Shown here: positions 17,838-26,842 of the stretch, piece after piece
Numbering within the stretch: the stretch's first letter is position 1
How the letters are laid out: every line of letters begins with the position of its first letter
NCBI GenBank assembly: GCA_018401705.1
Contig: JAGYKL010000002.1
Coordinates: 67,526-131,525 of the forward strand
DNA length: 64,000 nt
Source of the DNA: Bacteroidia bacterium
GTDB taxonomy: Bacteria > Bacteroidota > Bacteroidia > M30B66
Reading direction: 5' to 3'
Notes under the pieces: generated by a model
Databases searched by the model: none
What the model was told of the DNA's origin: nothing
The model's input: only the letters and a program-made list of their open reading frames with translations
Position numbers and translations under genes: made by a program

Positions 17838-19910
17838 TTACTTAGACGCGGTTTTTGAATTTAGTCCGCTCTTTAGGAAACTTAAATAGTTCTCAGTGCT
17901 GGTATATCCAACCGGTTCTGAAAGGAGCTTTCCTTCGGGCGATAATAATACATACTGAGGTTGGGAGTTTGTATTAAAGTTTACCACTTGCATATTACTC
18001 CATTTGTTACCTACTGTCTTAATTCGTTTACCTGTGATGCAGCTTGTAAATTGCTCTTCTTCAGGCAGTTCCTTTTTCTCATCAACATAAAGAGATACTA
18101 GAACATATTCCTCACTCATGAGCTTTTTGACTTCCGAATCAACCCAAACGCCTTCTTCCATTCTGCGGCAGTTTACACATGCCCAGCCGGTAAAATCTAT
18201 GAGTAATGGCTTATTCTCAGCCTTCGCCCGTTCAAGGGCAACATAAAAATCGTGTTCACATGGAATACCTTGTGGACAATGGTTATCGCCTTCGGCGGAA
18301 GCCTCGTCATGTTTGGCAGAAGCAGCGGCGTAACTGTAAAACATGGGTGGTGGGAAACCTGAAATAAGCTCCAGATTAGAGCCGAAAATCCCGGTAGTAA
18401 AATAAACCCCGGCAATAAGGAAGAAGCCTGATAATCCCAATCGAAATGCTCCACGCTTTTTAAGCGGACTATCATGCGGGAAACGAATAAAACCTAAAAG
18501 ATAAAGCGCCAGGCCAAAAGCAATTAAAGCCCAGATTACTAAAAAGGTTTCTCTTTTAAGAATTCCCCATTGCTCAACTAAATCAGCATTAGAAAGGAAT
18601 TTTAGCGCCATGCCTAATTCAAGGAAGCCGAGAACCACCTTCACTGAATTTAACCAGCCACCACTCTTTGGTAATGAGTTTAACCAGGAAGGGAACATGG
18701 CAAACAAGGCAAAGGGCAAGCCGAGAGCGGTGCCAAAGCCCAGCATAACAGAAAGGATGTTGTAGGGATCAGGGTTGGTTGCGAGAGTTCCGGCCAAGAA
18801 AGAACCCAAAATAGGTCCTGTACAACTAAATGAAACCAAAGCCAGGGTGATTGCCATAAAAAACACACCAATAATTCCTCCCATATTCGAGGCGCTATCG
18901 GCTTTGTTTGCCAAAGAAGAAGGTAATTGTATCTCAAAATATCCAAAGAATGAAATGGCAAAGACAACAAAAATCACAAAGAAAACAATGTTTAATGCTG
19001 AGCTGGTAGCAATTTCGTTTAGGGTATCAGGTGGAACTTTAAATACGATGAAAGGCACTGCCAACAGGGTATAAATTCCGGCGATTGAAACGCCATAAAG
19101 AATAGCCATGAACATTCCTTTACGTTTGTTCTGTGCACTCTTGGTGAAGAAGCTAACGGTTAGAGGAATCATTGGAAACACGCAAGGTGTTAATAAGGCA
19201 ACCAAGCCACCACCAAATCCTAAAAGAAAAATAAACCAATAACCTTCGGTTGAAGCATCATCAGTTGAATTGCCCTCTAAACCTTCAATAATTAAATCCT
19301 TACAATCACCTTCGGCTGTGGTTGTAGTTTGTTCTGAAGAAGCCTGAACCTCTTCAACTTCAGTAACATCAACTTCTGCTGTGTCTATAATTGAAGCCTC
19401 CATTTGGTTGGCGGTCTCAACTGGGTCTTCCTCTTTAATAACTTCAGCAACTGGACGACCTTTTAAAGAAAAAGCAAAATTCACTTCATCCATTGGAATA
19501 CAACCCACCTCATCTTTACAGGTCATTCCGTTAATGGTTCCCTTAACTTTTACAGGCTTGTCTGATAAGACCTTTACTCTTTGAGTAAATTTTACTTTAT
19601 CTGTTTCAAAGAAATGCACATCTACCCCGAAAACATCCTCAAAAACAACCTTAGCCTTAGGCTCTTCAACTTTGCCAACTCGCTCGTAAGCTTTGTCTGA
19701 CAAGAAATCAAATTCTGTTGGTAAAGGACCACCTTCCGGGGTTTTCTGAGAGTATAAATGCCATTGATCTTCTAGCTTAGCAGTAAAAATGAGTTCGGCG
19801 ATGCTATCGTTAATTTGCTTCTGGCTGAATGACCATGAAATGGTATTTAGCATCTGTGCAGACGCTTGCCAAGAAGTTAAAATGAGAAGTAGGATAAGAA
19901 TTCGTTTCAT
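17838..19910 (-). CDS. dsbD: Thiol:disulfide interchange protein DsbD-type
   Basis: 690 residues carrying electrons from cytoplasmic thioredoxin to periplasmic proteins. Signal peptide 1-18; N-terminal DsbD-alpha domain with the cysteine pair in MTCKDEVGCIP (about 125-140); an acidic linker; eight-helix membrane domain (about 225-510) with cysteines in LLTPCVFPMIP and SFSCTGPILG; C-terminal thioredoxin-like domain with the WACVNCRRME active site (about residue 580). It lies 19 bp downstream of the S41 protease gene in the same orientation. All key cysteines are present. Confidence 0.93.
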   Translation of the reverse strand: MKRILILLLILTSWQASAQMLNTISWSFSQKQINDSIAELIFTAKLEDQWHLYSQKTPEGGPLPTEFDFLSDKAYERVGKVEEPKAKVVFEDVFGVDVHFFETDKVKFTQRVKVLSDKPVKVKGTINGMTCKDEVGCIPMDEVNFAFSLKGRPVAEVIKEEDPVETANQMEASIIDTAEVDVTEVEEVQASSEQTTTTAEGDCKDLIIEGLEGNSTDDASTEGYWFIFLLGFGGGLVALLTPCVFPMIPLTVSFFTKSAQNKRKGMFMAILYGVSIAGIYTLLAVPFIVFKVPPDTLNEIATSSALNIVFFVIFVVFAISFFGYFEIQLPSSLANKADSASNMGGIIGVFFMAITLALVSFSCTGPILGSFLAGTLATNPDPYNILSVMLGFGTALGLPFALFAMFPSWLNSLPKSGGWLNSVKVVLGFLELGMALKFLSNADLVEQWGILKRETFLVIWALIAFGLALYLLGFIRFPHDSPLKKRGAFRLGLSGFFLIAGVYFTTGIFGSNLELISGFPPPMFYSYAAASAKHDEASAEGDNHCPQGIPCEHDFYVALERAKAENKPLLIDFTGWACVNCRRMEEGVWVDSEVKKLMSEEYVLVSLYVDEKKELPEEEQFTSCITGKRIKTVGNKWSNMQVVNFNTNSQPQYVLLSPEGKLLSEPVGYTSTENYLSFLKSGLNSKTASK

Positions 19911-19929
19911 TATTGCTTAGTTCTTCTTA

Positions 19930-21594
19930 TTAAAATGATGGTTTATCAGAAGGGTTATTTTGAGCACTTACCAATTTGTTTGATTCTAGTAATTCAAGTG
20001 CCTTTTTTATGCTTTTATCGTTTTTATTACTTATTGCATAATATCCATCGTTGCCATAAAGAGCCCTTCCCATGAGTGCTAACAATTGATTTGTGATAAT
20101 AGAAGACGATGTTTCAAACTCAACCTTACGAAATTCAACACCCTCTTTTTCTGCAAATTTGATAAAATCTTTTAGAACACCTTCAATAGAAAATCTGTTG
20201 GAGAATTCAAGAGCGCTGGGATAGGAAGATTTTAGTTTTTCCCGGCGGCTATCAACAAAATCAAATGCAAAGCGATTTATGATGCCTTTAGAAACAATTT
20301 CTGAGATGTATGGCGAATAGCCGCTTGTGTCGACCGGAATAAAAATATCGGGCATAATTCCTCCACCGCCAAAAACCTTTCTTCCGGCAGGAGTAAGATA
20401 TGCCAAAGTATCTCCGGCGGTAATTGAGTCGCCGGAAATCATTTCTCCATGCTTATAGCGCTCATTCAACTCGTTGTAATAAGCTTCTAAACCTTCTTCA
20501 TAAGGCTTTTGTATACATCTGCCGGTAGGCGTGTAATACCTTGCAATAGTTAAACGCATAGCAGAGCCATCATCAAACCTAACCTCTTCCTGCACAAGCC
20601 CTTTACCAAATGATCTTCTGCCAATTACCCAGCCGCGGTCGTTATCCTGAACAGCTCCGGAAACAATTTCAGACGCAGAGGCTGAGCCTTCATCTATCAA
20701 TACTACTAGTCCACCTACTTCAAAACCTCCCTTAGCTGTTGCAGTAAAATCTTCTCGTTTGCGGGCTTTCCCTTCGGTGTAAACAATTTTATTTCCTCTT
20801 GAAAGGAACTCGTCGCAAATATCAACTGCTGCATTCAAATACCCTCCGGGATTACCTCTAAGATCTAGGACAAGTTTCTCCATCCCTTGCATTTTAAGTT
20901 TATTAAACGCCTTCAGATATTCATTATAGGTAGTAGCCGCGAAGCGCGAGATTTTTATATATCCAACCTCAGGGCTAAGCATATAGCTTGCTTCAAGACT
21001 GTATAGAGGAATTTGACCACGAGTTATGCTATAGTCGATTTTCTTTCGGCCGGCAGGCCTAAAAACAGTAATATTTACTTTGGTTCCGCGTTCTCCGCGA
21101 AGTTTTGATATAACATCTTCGTTCTTAACGCCAATTCCGGCAATACTTTCTCCTTCAATTGAAATAATTCTATCGCCACTCTGAATACCAAGAGATTCTG
21201 AAGGTCCTCCTGTAATTGCAGCAACCACCATAATTGTGTCGCGCTGAATGTTGAACTCCACTCCTATTCCATCAAAGTTTCCTTGAAGCTGCTCGCTAAC
21301 AGACTTTAAATCCTGAGCCGGAATGTAGGATGAATGTGGGTCGAGCTGTTCTAGCAGGGAAACAATGGCATCCTCTTCAAGATTGTCTTTGTTGAGTGTA
21401 TCTACATATTCGTGCATGATGTATTGAATGGCATCTTGCAACTTATCAGACTTTGAAGAAGACTTAAAAGGTGAAATAGGATTCTCCTGGCCGTTTCCTC
21501 CAAGAAAAGAGCCAATAAAAATCCCTGCGGCAACTGCAGCTCCAATTAAGAATGGAACGAAAAAGTAAAATCGATTGTTAGACGAATTATTCAT
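19930..21594 (-). CDS. S41 family C-terminal processing peptidase
   Basis: 554 residues with an N-terminal membrane anchor or signal (about 10-30), a PDZ domain (about 80-170) and a tail-specific protease core. The catalytic Ser lies in GSASASEIVSG (about residue 305) and the Lys in RRSFGKGLVQ (about 330). In this family the enzyme cleaves periplasmic proteins at exposed C-termini. A second S41 gene is at 54369. It lies between dCMP deaminase and dsbD. Confidence 0.92.
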   Translation of the reverse strand: MNNSSNNRFYFFVPFLIGAAVAAGIFIGSFLGGNGQENPISPFKSSSKSDKLQDAIQYIMHEYVDTLNKDNLEEDAIVSLLEQLDPHSSYIPAQDLKSVSEQLQGNFDGIGVEFNIQRDTIMVVAAITGGPSESLGIQSGDRIISIEGESIAGIGVKNEDVISKLRGERGTKVNITVFRPAGRKKIDYSITRGQIPLYSLEASYMLSPEVGYIKISRFAATTYNEYLKAFNKLKMQGMEKLVLDLRGNPGGYLNAAVDICDEFLSRGNKIVYTEGKARKREDFTATAKGGFEVGGLVVLIDEGSASASEIVSGAVQDNDRGWVIGRRSFGKGLVQEEVRFDDGSAMRLTIARYYTPTGRCIQKPYEEGLEAYYNELNERYKHGEMISGDSITAGDTLAYLTPAGRKVFGGGGIMPDIFIPVDTSGYSPYISEIVSKGIINRFAFDFVDSRREKLKSSYPSALEFSNRFSIEGVLKDFIKFAEKEGVEFRKVEFETSSSIITNQLLALMGRALYGNDGYYAISNKNDKSIKKALELLESNKLVSAQNNPSDKPSF

Positions 21595-21627
21595 GTTTAA
21601 ACAACAAGGATGGAGCAGAGAAGTTAA

Positions 21628-22116
21628 TTAGATGCTTGTTTCTTTTTCGGTTAGATTTGCTAATTGCTCAACTTCAACGCCAAATTTGCGTAAAAATTCT
21701 ACCCCTTCATCAATAGCAATGCCTTTATATTCGGCATAGGACTTTAAAAAGTACACTTTTTTAATACCCACCGATAAAATAATTCTTGCGCATGAAAGGC
21801 AGGGCGACAAGGTTACGTAAAGGGTGCTATTTTCTAAATCGACTTTATTCTTAGCAGCATATAAGATTGCATTAGCTTCGGCATGCAATGCCAAATAACA
21901 GCTCCCTTTTCTATCTCTTGCACAACCTTGTTCAGGCCATTCTTCATCACAATTATGCGTTCCGGCCGGAGGGCCGTTATAGCCCAAAGAGATAATTCTT
22001 GTGTCTTTAGTTAGAACTGCTCCAACCTGCTGTTTTACGCAATGTGAGCGTAATGCCAGATTTGAAGCTAAGTTCATATATATCTCGTTGAACGAGGGAA
22101 TGTTCTTGTTTTTCAT
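21628..22116 (-). CDS. dCMP deaminase family protein
   Basis: 162 residues; a zinc-dependent cytidine/deoxycytidylate deaminase converting dCMP to dUMP for dTTP synthesis. The HAEANAI motif gives the zinc His and the proton-shuttle Glu, and PCLSCARI the two zinc cysteines. A further Cys/His set in HNCDEEWPEQGC is typical of the ComEB/dCMP deaminase branch. Cytoplasmic. Confidence 0.92.
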   Translation of the reverse strand: MKNKNIPSFNEIYMNLASNLALRSHCVKQQVGAVLTKDTRIISLGYNGPPAGTHNCDEEWPEQGCARDRKGSCYLALHAEANAILYAAKNKVDLENSTLYVTLSPCLSCARIILSVGIKKVYFLKSYAEYKGIAIDEGVEFLRKFGVEVEQLANLTEKETSI

Positions 22117-22167
22117 TAATACCGTAAAAATAGTATATTGATTTCAATCCTTTTGGACTAAGATGTA

Positions 22168-22599
22168 CTAATGCTCGTTTAGATACATCCCCGGACGAAT
22201 AATTTCCATCATCCTTTCAGGAAATTCGGGACTTTCAAATCCAAATGGACGATAAACATCATGTGCATTTACAGTTGCCAATGTCCAACGACGAAGGTTT
22301 TGCAATTGCGGATAGGCCATGATATCCTGCATTAATAATTTGCTCAAACCTTTTCCTCGATGAGCTTTAAGAATATACACATCGGCCAAATAGGCAAAAG
22401 TAGCCTGGTCGGATATCACACGAGCAAATCCGATTTGCTGATTCTCGAAATAAACTCCCCAGCAAATTGAGTTTTTAATTGAACGCTTTACTGTTTCAAT
22501 TGGAATTCCCTTTGCCCAATAAGATTCTTGACTTAAATAAGTGTGTATTGCCTCAATTTGCAGTAAATTCTTGTCTGAACTGATCTGATAATTATTCAT
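22168..22599 (-). CDS. GNAT family N-acetyltransferase
   Basis: 143 residues with a single GNAT domain. The acetyl-CoA binding loop is visible as ADVYILKAHRGKGLSKLLMQ (R/Q-x-x-G-x-G/A). The substrate is unknown; the ending GFESPEFPERMMEI is common to a Bacteroidota group next to dCMP deaminase. It overlaps the upstream gene by 8 bp. Confidence 0.87.
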   Translation of the reverse strand: MNNYQISSDKNLLQIEAIHTYLSQESYWAKGIPIETVKRSIKNSICWGVYFENQQIGFARVISDQATFAYLADVYILKAHRGKGLSKLLMQDIMAYPQLQNLRRWTLATVNAHDVYRPFGFESPEFPERMMEIIRPGMYLNEH

Positions 22600-23773
22600 C
22601 TTTATTCATTTCTGCTTGCACTTCAAATAACTTATTCACCTCAGCTCTTTTCTTGTATTCAAACTGTAAATTCAGAACTTCCTCTCCTGTTTCAAGCTGA
22701 TCTTTAGTTACATAATACAAGGATTTTAAGGCGTCAATCTGATTCTTTGAATTGTATGATAATGTAGTAATGTGACTGGTTTCAGAATCGAGAAAATGAT
22801 GCAGTTCAACAAGCCCACCATCATTATAAATTAATGAGTCTTTTGTAAATCCTGACCAACTATTAGAATACGTAATTGATTCGACCAGCTTAGAATCTTG
22901 ATACTTGTATTGAATTAAGCCCTGAATTGATTGTCCGCTTTCAGGGTTTTCTAAACTTCTAATTAATGAATAAATAGAGTCATTGTTTTCATAAAACGTT
23001 GCTTCAATTGAATTGGCAATTTCTTGAGGGTTATTTACTGTTGCATTATCTAGAGTATCGGTAAACGTTATTATATATTCAAGTTGCTGGTCTTTGTTGT
23101 AATTAAACTGAAGAATACTTCTTAGTTGATGATGACCAACTTCTTCGGGATACTCTAAACTGCGTATTTCAATTCTACTAAATTGGTCTTCTTTATTATA
23201 CCAATACTTCCAAAGAGCTTTGTCATTCTTAATAATTGAATCGCCGTAATTAGAAGAAGAACCCATAATTGCAGAATCTAAAAAATCTTGCTCATTCGAC
23301 CTATACTTAATGTAATGACTTGAATACCAATCGGTTCCGTTGCAATTGTAGCCTCTAACAGTGTAATTATGCTCTTGCCAGGTGTTTACGGAAGATTGTA
23401 GTCCAAAAGGCATAAAAAACCCAAAAGTGGACATTGAATTTTGAGCCGCTGCAAATGGTGAATAAGCCAAACCTTCGGTTTTTTGGATTACAGGCAATTC
23501 TGCCTCAGGGCTATAAATAATTTCCTCTTTATTATAAGCTGCTTGTGCGCGTTTCTGCTTTCTCTTTGCAGCGCGACTCATTTCAGGAAATGTGTAAACG
23601 AATGATCCGCTCGGAGCTCCTTCATTAGCAAAGGCATTAAAAGGATCGCTTGACCAAGTAGATATTTCTGCTTGCCCAGTTTCTGAAATTGATAAACTTA
23701 TAGAAACAGGCTGAGCCAAAAGAGAACATCCTAAACTAGAAATGAAAACCCAAAACAAGGCTGAGGCTTTCAT
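22592..23773 (-). CDS. Secreted protein of unknown function
   Basis: 393 residues with a signal peptide (about 1-21). After a Lys/Arg/Ala-rich stretch (about 67-85), most of the body repeats short YNKDQQLEYIITF / YQDSKLVESITYS units, like the RHS/YD-type or MORN-like repeats of Bacteroidota periplasmic proteins. No catalytic motif was seen. It overlaps both neighbours by a few bases, so it belongs to the gltA-downstream operon. Confidence 0.7.
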   Translation of the reverse strand: MKASALFWVFISSLGCSLLAQPVSISLSISETGQAEISTWSSDPFNAFANEGAPSGSFVYTFPEMSRAAKRKQKRAQAAYNKEEIIYSPEAELPVIQKTEGLAYSPFAAAQNSMSTFGFFMPFGLQSSVNTWQEHNYTVRGYNCNGTDWYSSHYIKYRSNEQDFLDSAIMGSSSNYGDSIIKNDKALWKYWYNKEDQFSRIEIRSLEYPEEVGHHQLRSILQFNYNKDQQLEYIITFTDTLDNATVNNPQEIANSIEATFYENNDSIYSLIRSLENPESGQSIQGLIQYKYQDSKLVESITYSNSWSGFTKDSLIYNDGGLVELHHFLDSETSHITTLSYNSKNQIDALKSLYYVTKDQLETGEEVLNLQFEYKKRAEVNKLFEVQAEMNKDE

Positions 23774-24363
23774 ATAAAAAGTATCTCCGCCAATTCGTCA
23801 AATGGAAATGCGGGAGCTAGAGAATTATCGTGACTTGTGTCAGAATAAATCTCTAAAAACATTGGGCGGTCGTTGGCCGAATGAACAACAATAGAAATGA
23901 TACCATATAGCTGTTCGGGCTTATCTTGAAGGTTAAAAGCCGGCACATAAGGCCTAAGTACATGCCTATCTACAACTTCTAAATGAGATATACGATTGAT
24001 AATTTGCCTGTCGCTTAGATAGAGATTATAGCCAATTCGCATGATACGATCACGGAAATAATCCTGTAAAAAGGCAAACTGGTTTTTGCCCATCACATCC
24101 ATGTAATGAATAATTACATGCCTGTTATTGCCTTCGCTAAACACATGCATGGGGATATCTCCTGAAATACCCGACTTGCTCAGTGTAAAAGAGGTGTAGA
24201 TATTTTTAAGCACTTCGTTATGCGTGCCTTGCTGAATCCAGGATTTAAATAATTGCTTTTGCTTATGAGTTCTGACAAGCATTTCCTGAGTCACCGTTTC
24301 AGAAGAAGGCTCCTGAGGCGACTGCAACCACTTTCGTATTTGTTGCATCAGCTTGTCAAACAT
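23770..24363 (-). CDS. Conserved-looking protein of unknown function
   Basis: 197 residues, no signal peptide or membrane segment, moderately charged, predicted cytoplasmic. I do not recognise the family. It starts 5 bp after the citrate synthase stop and overlaps the following gene by 4 bp, so it is cotranscribed with gltA. Base composition is like that of its neighbours. Confidence 0.7.
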   Translation of the reverse strand: MFDKLMQQIRKWLQSPQEPSSETVTQEMLVRTHKQKQLFKSWIQQGTHNEVLKNIYTSFTLSKSGISGDIPMHVFSEGNNRHVIIHYMDVMGKNQFAFLQDYFRDRIMRIGYNLYLSDRQIINRISHLEVVDRHVLRPYVPAFNLQDKPEQLYGIISIVVHSANDRPMFLEIYSDTSHDNSLAPAFPFDELAEILFI

Positions 24364-24368
24364 GGCAA

Positions 24369-25655
24369 TTATCTATCGGCAATATTCTGGTAATTCCTTT
24401 GAGTGTGACCTGTATAAATTTGACGTGGACGAGAAATAGGCTCTTTATTTCCAAGCATTTCTTTCCATTGTGCTATCCAGCCTGGAAGGCGACCTAATGC
24501 AAACATTACTGTAAACATTTCGGTTGGGATTCCCATAGCTCTGTAAATGATTCCTGAGTAGAAATCTACGTTTGGATATAACTTTCTTTCAACGAAATAT
24601 GGGTCGTTCAGTGCAGCTTCTTCAAGTTGTTTTGCAATGTCGAGCATTGGATCGCTAACACCTAGCTTATTCAACATTTGATCGCAAGCATCTTTGATGA
24701 TGCTGGCTCTTGGGTCAAAATTCTTATATACACGGTGACCAAATCCCATCAAACGGAAAGGGTCGTTCTTGTCTTTTGCTTTATTGATGAACTTCTGAAC
24801 GTCACCGCCGTCATTTTTAATTTGCTCAAGCATTTCGATTACAGCTTGATTTGCTCCACCATGAAGTGGACCCCATAAGGCGCAGATTCCTGCTGAAATT
24901 GAAGCATACAAATTTGCTTGTGATGAACCAACCATTCTCACTGTTGATGTTGAACAATTTTGCTCATGATCTGCATGAAGAATAAGTAGCTTGTCGAGTG
25001 CATTAACAATTACCGGATCAGCGTCAAAATTCTCGGTAGGCATGCCAAACATCATATGCAGGAAATTCTCAACATAATGAAGAGAGTTTTTTGGATACAT
25101 TACTGGATGCCCAACTGAGTTTTTATACGCCCAGGCAGCAATAGTGCTGAATTTAGCCAATAAACGAACAATGGTTAATTCAATCTCTTCTGCAGAGCGA
25201 TTCGGTTGTTGAGATTCAGGGTAAAATGTTGACAAAGAGCAAGTAATGGAAGCAACTACACCCATAGGATGAGCCTTAGCCGGATATGCTTCATAAAAGC
25301 GTTTCATATCCTCATGAATGAGGGTGTGTCGGGTTATGTCGTTCTGAAATTTCTCCAGTTGAGCTTTTTTAGGCAACTCGCCATAAATTAAAAGATAAGC
25401 TACTTCAATAAAAGAAGATTTTTCGGCAAGTTGTTCAATAGGATATCCGCGATAGCGCAAAATGCCCTTTTCTCCATCAAGAAATGTGATTTCACTTGTG
25501 GTAGCTCCCGTATTTTTATAACCTGAGTCAAGTGTAATTAATTCTGAATCAGCTCTTAGCTTTTGAATATCAATAGCTTGCTCATTCTCAGAACCCGTAA
25601 CTACAGGTAACTCGTATGATTTATCGTTAAAATTTAAGGTTGCAGTATTAGTCAT
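24369..25655 (-). CDS. gltA: Citrate synthase
   Basis: Type II-like citrate synthase, 428 residues from the chosen start, condensing oxaloacetate and acetyl-CoA in the TCA cycle. Active-site segments: LILHADHEQNCSTSTVR, WGPLHGGANQAV and GFGHRVYKNFDPRA. The frame also opens 9 codons earlier, at 25682, but MTNTATLNFNDKSYELP matches the usual N-terminus better. It is the first gene of a minus-strand set running to dsbD. Confidence 0.95.
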   Translation of the reverse strand: MTNTATLNFNDKSYELPVVTGSENEQAIDIQKLRADSELITLDSGYKNTGATTSEITFLDGEKGILRYRGYPIEQLAEKSSFIEVAYLLIYGELPKKAQLEKFQNDITRHTLIHEDMKRFYEAYPAKAHPMGVVASITCSLSTFYPESQQPNRSAEEIELTIVRLLAKFSTIAAWAYKNSVGHPVMYPKNSLHYVENFLHMMFGMPTENFDADPVIVNALDKLLILHADHEQNCSTSTVRMVGSSQANLYASISAGICALWGPLHGGANQAVIEMLEQIKNDGGDVQKFINKAKDKNDPFRLMGFGHRVYKNFDPRASIIKDACDQMLNKLGVSDPMLDIAKQLEEAALNDPYFVERKLYPNVDFYSGIIYRAMGIPTEMFTVMFALGRLPGWIAQWKEMLGNKEPISRPRQIYTGHTQRNYQNIADR

Positions 25656-25772
25656 GATGTTTGGGAAATTAATCGACCGCAAGTTAACAAACGAGAAGCA
25701 ATCGTGTTCATTTTAGGCGGCTAAAAAACTTTTTAAATCTCCTGTCATTTAATTGATGCTGAAACTGAATTT

Positions 25773-26576
25773 CTAAAATTTATTTTCAGCTATAATCTGC
25801 ACAAATGTGAAAGAAAACACGGCCTTTTCATGTAGATGCAAGTTCAGTAAATGCTCACGGCTTAAATCGCGGGTTTCAGCATCAATATAACCTTTAAAAA
25901 TTAGCTCCTCAGCAGCACTGTTTAGCAAACGCCACCAATACTCACAAATAGCCTTGAGCGCAGACTTATCATGCTGATTATAAATAAACATGCAAGGTTT
26001 TATATTTAATTCTCTAAAACCAGCTTCCTGCAAATAGCCGGGAAGTTTTATACCGATAAAAGGATCTCCTTTATAATCTAATTGCATCCTGTTGTAGGCA
26101 GCCCAGTATCGTTCAAGATTTTCATTATGTGGATAAACTTGCAGGGTATTGTTTTGCACTTCGGTAAGAAAAACCTTTGCACCGGGCTTCAAGCTTTTTG
26201 AGGCCTGTTTTAGCAAAGCAACCGGATTGTTGGCATGTTCGAGCATCCAGCAATAAAATGCTGCATCCGCCGGCTGAGGCGAAATAAAATCGCTTAAATC
26301 TGAACAAACAAATTGCACGCGGGGCAGATATTCTTCCTTCATACCCAATTTGGCAGTTGCAATAGCTTCTTCAGAGCGGTCTACTGCTATAATACGTAAC
26401 CGGGGATACTTTTGCAGTAGGATTCGGGTTTGAGCTCCAACTCCGCAACCTAATTCCAATAGTAAACCTTCTGAAGGAATATCTAGTTTACTGTAGACTA
26501 AATCTTTAAGAAACTCAGCTTGATGAATCAAACGTTCATATTCTTGCTTTGTATATCCGTGAAGGTACTCCGACAT
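25773..26576 (-). CDS. Class I SAM-dependent methyltransferase
   Basis: 267 residues. SAM-binding motif I is LLELGCGVGAQTR (about 40-52), motif II acid in RIIAVDRSEEA, and CSDLSDF follows. The C-terminal half (EYWWRLLNSAAEELI) resembles methyltransferase family 11/25 proteins of unknown substrate. It stands apart from gltA by 117 bp and has its own upstream region. Confidence 0.85.
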   Translation of the reverse strand: MSEYLHGYTKQEYERLIHQAEFLKDLVYSKLDIPSEGLLLELGCGVGAQTRILLQKYPRLRIIAVDRSEEAIATAKLGMKEEYLPRVQFVCSDLSDFISPQPADAAFYCWMLEHANNPVALLKQASKSLKPGAKVFLTEVQNNTLQVYPHNENLERYWAAYNRMQLDYKGDPFIGIKLPGYLQEAGFRELNIKPCMFIYNQHDKSALKAICEYWWRLLNSAAEELIFKGYIDAETRDLSREHLLNLHLHEKAVFSFTFVQIIAENKF

Positions 26577-26842
26577 AATTTATAATTGATTGCGAAGATG
26601 GAAAGAATTTAGATTCTCCTGCACTTTATGACTATTTAAAACAAAGCAACCTAAGGGTTAAAATAAGCTGAATAAACGTTTAACTATCAATCATTAAATA
26701 CTCCGAATCATGATTTAATGAATAAATTACCGCTTATTCAAGATAGACCAATAAGTGCTGATTCTTAAGTGATATACATTTAACAAATAAGCAGTTTGTT
26801 TTGCAAGAATCATTAAATTAGAAGACAAAATATTCTTTACTC

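Noticed and set aside
18680-18970. Second frame inside dsbD with hydrophobic residues
   Set aside because: A shifted-frame copy of the membrane domain; hydrophobicity comes from the T-rich codons.
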